This document shows, piece by piece, positions 58,101-64,000 of a stretch of 64,000 nt of DNA. The translations under genes were made by a program, and so were the position numbers. The DNA is taken from contig NW_026515428.1 in assembly GCF_014898815.1 (NCBI RefSeq), positions 372,001 to 436,000 of the forward strand, in the 5' to 3' direction. The notes under the pieces are model-generated. The model had not been told where the DNA came from and made no database searches. It saw nothing but the letters and a program-made list of their open reading frames with translations. The number at the start of each line of letters is the position of its first letter. Position 1 is the stretch's first letter. Origin of the DNA: Panonychus citri (lineage: Eukaryota > Arthropoda > Arachnida > Trombidiformes > Tetranychidae).

Positions 58101-60950
58101 GTTTTCTCGTTTAGCAGTTCGGGTTTTCTCAGTGCTCTTAGGTAAAGGCATTCCTTTCCTGTTGACAAATCTTGGCGTTAGGAAGTTGAGACGAGCTGAG
58201 GTATGATCGACATCCAATAGGGATTGATCTTTATCGGTGATCTCGATTCCATATTTGGATAAATAGTAATCGTAAAAAGTTGCATAGGTATCGGTTGGAA
58301 ATGGACTGGTTGGCCTTAGATCATCACAAATATTGGCAACATAAAATGGTAATTGTTCATTAGCTGATCGATACCAGGGTTTAACGACAGCATCTTCGAA
58401 AACACTTCTATCAAATTTGAAATCAGTCTTTTCTTTAGTGTGATCGGTTCGCTCATAGATTAAAACTTTATCGATAAACATCCAATCAATGGAAACACAA
58501 TTAGAATCAATGGTAAATGAGGTAGGAAGACTTTTCGAAATTGTTGGCATGTAATTTACTGGAACAATAAGAATCGTTGATGGAGCACCGATTGGATCAT
58601 AGACCATTGGATCTTTAACCAAATGGAGAACGTCATTGAATGTAAATCGATGGAATTGTTTCAACTTTTCAATTTGATCTTCATCAAATTTAATCTTTTC
58701 CGCTGTCGCTTTCATGGAGACAATCACTTCACCTGATCGAGTATAAACCGGGAAATCACAGATTCTAGAAATTCTTGATTTAGTAATTAATCCAAAGAAT
58801 CGAGGTGAATCCATTGGGTCAACAAGTTTTCGACCTCGAGTATTTTGATCCTCTGGAATTGGACAAGTTAAAGACATGAGAAAAATATACATGTAACATG
58901 GTTCACCGGGTATGATGTCTCCTCCCTTCAATGATTCAGCGACACTTTTTTGATAACTTTGTCGTCTCTTCGTAGTACCTGGTCGATCAAGAACATTCTC
59001 GCCACGGGGACCTCGCTTATGACGCTTTATACCCAATTCTTCAAGGCACTTACTATTTTCTTTACCAACTGGCCAAAGGAGATCATTTATTTCACCAGCA
59101 GCGTGAAGGGCTTTACATGCTTCCAAAGCCGCTGATCGTTGAGCGATTTCATGGTGATTAGCTGGTTGACCGGTAATTGGACCTCGAACCGGTGAATTGG
59201 TTGGAAGGTAAAGTGTACACTGAATTTGTCCATTTTCCAGAGTTTGATTGCTGTAAATTGGAACTAGATGAGTAAATGTATCACTTGGTAATCGAGTACA
59301 ATAACGATGAAGGATGAACATTGAATTGGCCAACTCAACAGTCGCTTCTTTACATGTTTTAAATGGCGGAAATTCATCGGCCAGTAATTCGAAGGGCGGA
59401 GGTCGTTCAATTTCTAGTTCTTTACTTTTCATGATATTTTCCAGTGATACAAATTCACTCAATTTTTGTTCACATAAAGATTTCGTTGGCTCGTTTTTGG
59501 GTATAAACAGAACATATTTACCATTATCTGTTCGTAACTTTTGTTTACTGTTAAGATATTCGGTAAATGTTGACGGAAAATCGTATCTTATGACCAGATT
59601 ACATTTGGTCACTTCGAGTTCTTCTTCGTATGAAGTTGAGATCACAAGTAGATTTACTTCTTGTTTACGATATTTATGCATCATAGTTTCCAAACGAGAA
59701 GTTGATGGGAAGTCTTTAGATTTGGACATCTTATTGTTGGGGACAAGATAGTCGACTTTAAGGAAATTAAACTGTTCAAGATTTTCAGAAACACCGGAAA
59801 GCCAAGCACATAAAAGTCGAACGGTTGTCCGATCTTTGGCAAAGATTATCCCATGAAGACCTGAGGGATTTTTAACATTTTCCGATTGTAGAAGTTCAGG
59901 GTTTGGAATAAAGTCTAAAAGTACTTTCAAAATGGAGAGCATCTTTTCTGACACGTTAACTTGGAGTTGATGGTTAATGTAAAATAGTGATAATTGTTGT
60001 CGAAAAATAACTTGAACGTATTGACAGAAAGAGAGAGTTGATGCAAGTATGGAAGACAATTGGACATCCTTACAGTTTATGATAAGTTCAGAAAGTTCCT
60101 TGGCATAGATTTCAGCCAATTCCATGGCACAATATGTTCCCATGGTTTTAGTTGTATTGAAAATCGTTCGTATTATTTGTAACAAGGTAAACCCATTGAT
60201 TCCAGTTCCTTGAGTGAAAACATGTTGACATCCGTTAATCATAGTCTTTAAATCATCCAAAAGTTTACCAATTACATTAGGATTGTAAAGGTCATATGTT
60301 AACAAGTAATCATCATAATAGATAATTTTACCCTTTGGTTTAACGGATAAACGATAAGACATTTGGAAATCGGTACTGGTGTTTCTCGAGGCTTGAAGTT
60401 TCTTCTCCATTTGACAAATTATCGCTTCAATTTCGGCTGGTTTTCGATTACATTTCATTAAACTGGGTGAAAATGCAAGTAAACGTGTGTTTAAAGGATC
60501 ACAAGACTGTAGAAAAATGGATAATTGTTTATAACTATCATCCGTTAAGACTAAATGGCAATTATTGAGAATAATTAGATTAATGGTTGATAATGTTATC
60601 AATGATCTAGAGAGGAGGGTTGAGAATAATGAGCAGTTCATAACAAGAACATGATGATCAGCAATTAGTTGATTCCATGAGTTAACATCCATTTCAAGAT
60701 AATCTTCATTTTTAACCAATTCTTCAACTGAAAGGTTTGTATGATTTCGTATTGTTTTACTTTCCAAAGCAATTTGATTAGGATCAGAAACCAGGATAAC
60801 ACTTCGTTTACCAATTGTCCCATTAGATTTTCCATCTCTAATCTGGTAACTAAAATGATTAATGACACAAAGAGAAATGAAACGACGGTAACCATCATTA
60901 TCGAAAAATGTTACTACATTTTTCTTTTTAACCTCCTCGTAAAGATCCAT
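55124..60950 (-). CDS. Dcr-1: Dicer ribonuclease (Dicer-1 type) with eroded helicase
   Basis: RNase III enzyme expected to cut pre-microRNAs. Two exons on the minus strand, 60950-55372 and 55304-55124, give 1,919 aa. Order: degenerate helicase (1 to about 500), DUF283/dimerisation fold (about 540-640), platform, PAZ (about 850-1000, then ELCIVHPFSASYWNKAVCLP), a long acidic linker (about 1060-1450), RNase IIIa (ERLETVGDSFLK near 1475, DCVEALIGAY), RNase IIIb (QRLEFLGDAVLDF near 1690, ALGDVFESVAGAIY), and a C-terminal dsRNA-binding domain spanning the last intron. Acidic residues of both RNase III centres are present. In the helicase, the Walker A site reads FFDNDGYRR (no GKT), the DECH box reads LNNCH, and motif VI lacks its arginine pattern. 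ATP use is therefore unlikely, as for Drosophila Dcr-1. Confidence 0.95.
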
Positions 60951-61677
60951 TGTGACACTCGGAGCAAATGGAGAATACGAACAAGCCGATAATCAATATT
61001 AAATTTCTACTAATCAAGAAACTTAATCAAAAATCATTTAGAATAGAAACTAAATATTAAATGGAAACATCGAGAAGAAGAAGATGAGAAAAAGCACCAA
61101 CAATGAATGAGAGAAAATGTTCTCCCAAAATCAATTATAAAAGAAATAATCTCACAGTTGGAAAGAAGACAATGTATTAGTTATAATTAGAGAAAGAAAA
61201 ATAATTTGATTACAATTGATTTAGAAACAAAACAAAACAATTAGAATTAGAATCACATTTAAAAGTCAAATATTCTCAAAAGAGAAAATAAAAAACATGT
61301 TTTCCAATTGAATTTTTTTTTCTTCTTCTTTCGATTAATCGAAAAATAAAATAATCGAATAGAATTTTTTTTTTCTTCTATTGATCAATTTTGATGATGG
61401 AAAATGAAATTAACTTTTAAAGAAACAACTATTGACACAAATGGAGAGCAATTAATTAAACTAATTGACGGTAATTCTGTCCGAGATATAGTTACACAAA
61501 ATTTGATAATCCGATTGGTTGGTATAACAAATTGTTCACAGTTTTTGTTGATTCATTTCAAAATGGAAAGTAAATAATTTTGTTTGATTGTTTGCTTTTC
61601 TAATGTCACAGTATTTAAATTGGTGATGTTAAATGGGATAAATATAGAGGATTGAACTGTTTAAATTGTTGCTGTTG
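60951..61677. other. Dicer promoter region and 3' region of the membrane-protein gene
   Basis: About 730 bp, AT-rich. It holds the Dicer upstream region, and toward the right end the 3'-UTR of the next minus-strand gene. A 57-codon plus-strand frame (61404-61577) is listed separately. Confidence 0.5.
61404..61577 (+). CDS. Possible small ORF of unknown function
   Basis: A 57-codon ATG frame (MKLTFKETTIDTNGEQLIKL...) in a gene-poor gap. It is not low-complexity, but no motif is recognisable and the strand opposes both neighbouring genes. It may be chance. Confidence 0.15.
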   Translation: MKLTFKETTIDTNGEQLIKLIDGNSVRDIVTQNLIIRLVGITNCSQFLLIHFKMESK

Positions 61678-62569
61678 TTATCGTTTCTTTGGTAAAGGTG
61701 CCATTAAATTAGAGAGTTGATTGTAACTTGAAGGTGAACCTTTGGTGGTTTTGGATAAAGATGGCGGATTGAAAAAGTAACTGATCATACTTGAGCCGGA
61801 AGGACTTCGTTTAGTTGTGGTCATCGTTTTGGTCACTATGTTTGTGGTCAAGCTTTTAGGCTTCGGAGGCTGTTGCGGGGGATAAGTGATTGTTTTCGTT
61901 TGTATGGTTTGGTCAATGACGATCTTCTGTTCCGTTGGGTTGGTCTCTTCTCCTTTAATCGTCAACGGAGTACCACCAATACTTTCAGCAGCCGACCTGG
62001 TATCGTATTTGAAAAGCGCTGCTGCCTCACTTGCTGCACTTGGTGAGACAAGACCAGCATCGATTATCTCACTTGGAGTGACAACACCCTTTTCAATCAT
62101 TGATCGGGTAATTGGGGCAATATTTTTACCCCGACGACCACAAATAAACCAACCACAAAGACCCAAGATAATAACTAAACCCGCTGATACAATAAAAGCA
62201 CCAACAGAATAATTGATAAAAATGTCTTGTTCTAAAGTGAGAAAAGAAAAATAATCCAAGGATTAAATTAAGATTAACAAATTGTCCATGACAAGGTTAG
62301 AAAAACAATTTAGAATGTTCAAATTCAATTCCAAATTCTGTCTTCAAATGGACCGCTAACATTTCAGCCAATAGTAAAACGAAGGTGTCACTAGGGTTTT
62401 GAAATGATCGGCAAAATTTTGGATTTTTTTTTGTCTCTTGTTGTTTGTTGATTAAATTTAGAAAATCAATTCATTTAACTAAATTGTTCTTTTCTCTTAT
62501 AATTAAATTTAATTAGTAAATACCTGGTAAGTCATCATCAATGTTTATAATCTGATCATTACTCGACAT
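61678..62569 (-). CDS. Uncharacterised single-pass membrane protein
   Basis: Two exons on the minus strand, 62569-62524 and 62231-61678, give 199 aa. Exon 1 encodes a short acidic N-terminus (MSSNDQIINIDDDLP). Exon 2 starts EQDIFINYSVGAF and contains one hydrophobic helix (about residues 22-44), ending at GWFICGRRGK, a basic stop-transfer signal. The cytoplasmic-looking remainder has an Ala/Ser/Glu-rich helix (MIEKGVVTPSEIIDAGLVSP), then a Thr/Lys/Pro-rich, probably disordered tail ending PLPKKR. There is no signal peptide, so the helix itself likely targets the membrane. I do not recognise the family. The start lies 287 bp from the divergent PSMD13 start, suggesting a shared promoter. Confidence 0.8.
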
Positions 62570-62855
62570 TGGTTAATGTTATAAGATGTTGATTCCAATT
62601 TTAATGATAACGAGTTGTTGTCTTTTTGAATAACATTTTCACCAATTTTTTTATAATCTTTGTTGATTGTTTTCACCATTTGATTGTAATTACAAATTGT
62701 TAACTGTATCAAGTCACTTGATTAATAATTTTATTTGTGTGTTGACATTTTTGTTGTTTGTTTCCTTTGTCCAAGTTAAATAATTTTTTCTTGTTTGACT
62801 TTTTTTCTCTTTTTTTGATTTTGTTTAATAGGAAAAACAAGTTAACATCTTTACA
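62570..62855. promoter_or_regulatory. Bidirectional promoter between membrane-protein gene and PSMD13
   Basis: 286 bp between divergent start codons. A polypyrimidine tract and TTTAATAG acceptor end at about 62832, suggesting that PSMD13 has a 5'-UTR intron within this interval. Confidence 0.5.
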
Positions 62856-64000
62856 ATGGGTGTCACAGATTATTTGAAGTCAATGGAATCCCAGTATCCA
62901 GAGTTTACTGAATATTGGACTGCATTTGAAGGATATTATAATAAAAAGCTTTGGCATCAGTTGACTAAAAAGATTGAAGCTTTTGTTACAACACCTGAAG
63001 CTAATCGAGTTGATTTGGTTTCATTTTATACCAATTTTATTGCTGATTTTGAATCAAAGCTTAATCCATTAGCATTGGTTGAGATAATTGCTTATATTAT
63101 CAAAGAGATGAAAGATCACAAGGAATGTTTACTTTTCTTGGAGAAAATGAAGGATAAGGTTAAAGCAAATCAAACTGCTTCTCTTCTTTGTAGCATTTTA
63201 ATGGCACAATTGAAATTGGCTCATAAAGAGTTAGATGGTTAGTTGGTCTTATTTATTTCTATTGATTAGTGTGTTGAAATTTTTAAATCTATTATTTTAC
63301 TAATCTTCTTTTCTTTTTCCTCTTTACACAATCATAGGTGTTAAACAAATTATTGGTGAAATTGGTCCAATTATCGATGAACAAACTGGTATTACTCCGA
63401 TTCATGGAAGATATTTCCAACTTTCATCTGATTATAATCAGATTATTGGTAATCATGTTGAATATTATCGAAATGCTCTAAGATTTTTAGGATGTACCAG
63501 TATTGACAATGAATCTGAGGAGACTCTTGAAAATCGTGCTTTCGCTTTAGCTCTTGCAGCTCTTTTGGGTGAATCTATTTTCAATTTTGGTGAACTTCTT
63601 CAACATCCAATTGTTAACTATTTAAAGCATAAACATAATTGGGTTCTTGATCTATTATGTGCTTTTAATGCTGGTGATCTTGAAAGATTTGAAAAACTTA
63701 AACCCCAATGGTTTGGACAAGCTGATCTTCAAAAACATGAATTACAATTGAGGAAGAAAATTTCTCTCCTCTGTTTAATGGAGATGACATTTGTTAGCAA
63801 TGATGGAATACTAACTTTCAATGAGATCGCAAAGAAAACTTATCTACCCGAAAATGAAGTTGAATTACTAGTTATGAAAGCTCTTTCCCTTGGATTGGTT
63901 AAAGGAACCATCGATGAGGTTGAGAAAAAGGTTTATCTCTCCTGGGTACAACCTCGAGTTCTGGATAAACAGCAAATTAACTCATTAAAAAGTAGATTAG
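62856..64000 (+). CDS. PSMD13: 26S proteasome lid subunit PSMD13 / Rpn9 (partial)
   Basis: PCI-domain scaffold subunit of the proteasome lid. Exon 1 is 62856-63237; exon 2 starts at 63338 and runs past the window end, so the gene is 3'-incomplete (about 348 codons visible; human PSMD13 is 376 aa). N-terminal helical repeats include YLKSMESQYPEFTEYWTAFE and the block FYTNFIADFESKLNPLALVE. The PCI winged-helix region is visible in KISLLCLMEMTF...LTFNEIAKKTYLPENEVELL...ALSLGLVKGTIDEVEKKVYL. That block and VQPRVLDKQQI match the usual C-terminal end of the family, so only a few dozen residues should be missing. It is the second lid subunit here besides PSMD14. Confidence 0.95.

Noticed and set aside
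1..64000. tRNA genes, rRNA genes or CRISPR-like arrays
   Set aside because: I looked for tRNA B-box patterns and regularly spaced repeats and found none. The tandem repeats present are microsatellites or protein-coding Gly repeats. A covariance-model scan would be needed to exclude divergent RNAs.

Overview
This is a eukaryotic nuclear window. Protein-coding genes are split by short AT-rich introns with GT...AG ends, and there is no sign of operons or ribosome-binding sites. The gene set (an EF-hand nicotinamidase, a clip-domain glycine-rich haem peroxidase, a Dicer-1-type Dicer, a Ly6 protein, a Bmi1-type Polycomb protein) points to an arthropod. AT-richness and gene density outside the desert suggest a mite such as a spider mite, but that is inference.

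Layout. About 1-22.7 kb is a gene desert of GA/CT and GAT/ATC microsatellites. It is rich in two short motifs: CAAGGTCA (nuclear-receptor type) across the desert, and CAGGTAA clustered at 9.8-12.0 kb. It may be regulatory DNA of a gene outside the window. From 22.7 to 26.8 kb two convergent housekeeping genes, PSMD14/Rpn11 (+) and TMEM165 (-), each sit behind one arm of an inverted duplication of the same promoter/leader. An endosomal syntaxin and a 12-exon haem peroxidase follow on the + strand (27.1-33.7 kb).

A transposon-rich block spans 33.9-49.6 kb. It begins with a pogo/Tigger DNA transposon carrying a very young Ty3/gypsy LTR retrotransposon inside its transposase gene. Next come unknown ORFs and a truncated LINE copy, an orphan CRAL-TRIO-like exon, a nearly intact LINE ORF2 broken by one stop codon, and an apparently intact hAT element. 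The hAT ends carry six perfect TATCGATA motifs and stop 123 bp before the start codon of the mitochondrial ATPase inhibitor gene.

Host genes resume from 49.7 kb: ATPase inhibitor IF1 (+), a nicotinamidase with an apparent one-base frameshift (+), a 188-bp MITE related to the pogo element, a Bmi1/Psc-type PRC1 RING protein (-), a Ly6/GPI protein (+), a Dicer with eroded helicase motifs (-), an uncharacterised single-pass membrane protein (-), and the start of PSMD13/Rpn9 (+), which runs off the window. Two proteasome lid subunits (Rpn11 and Rpn9) lie about 38 kb apart. Exon boundaries were assigned by eye from reading frame and GT/AG sites. All family calls rest on visible motifs and remembered family features, with no database search.
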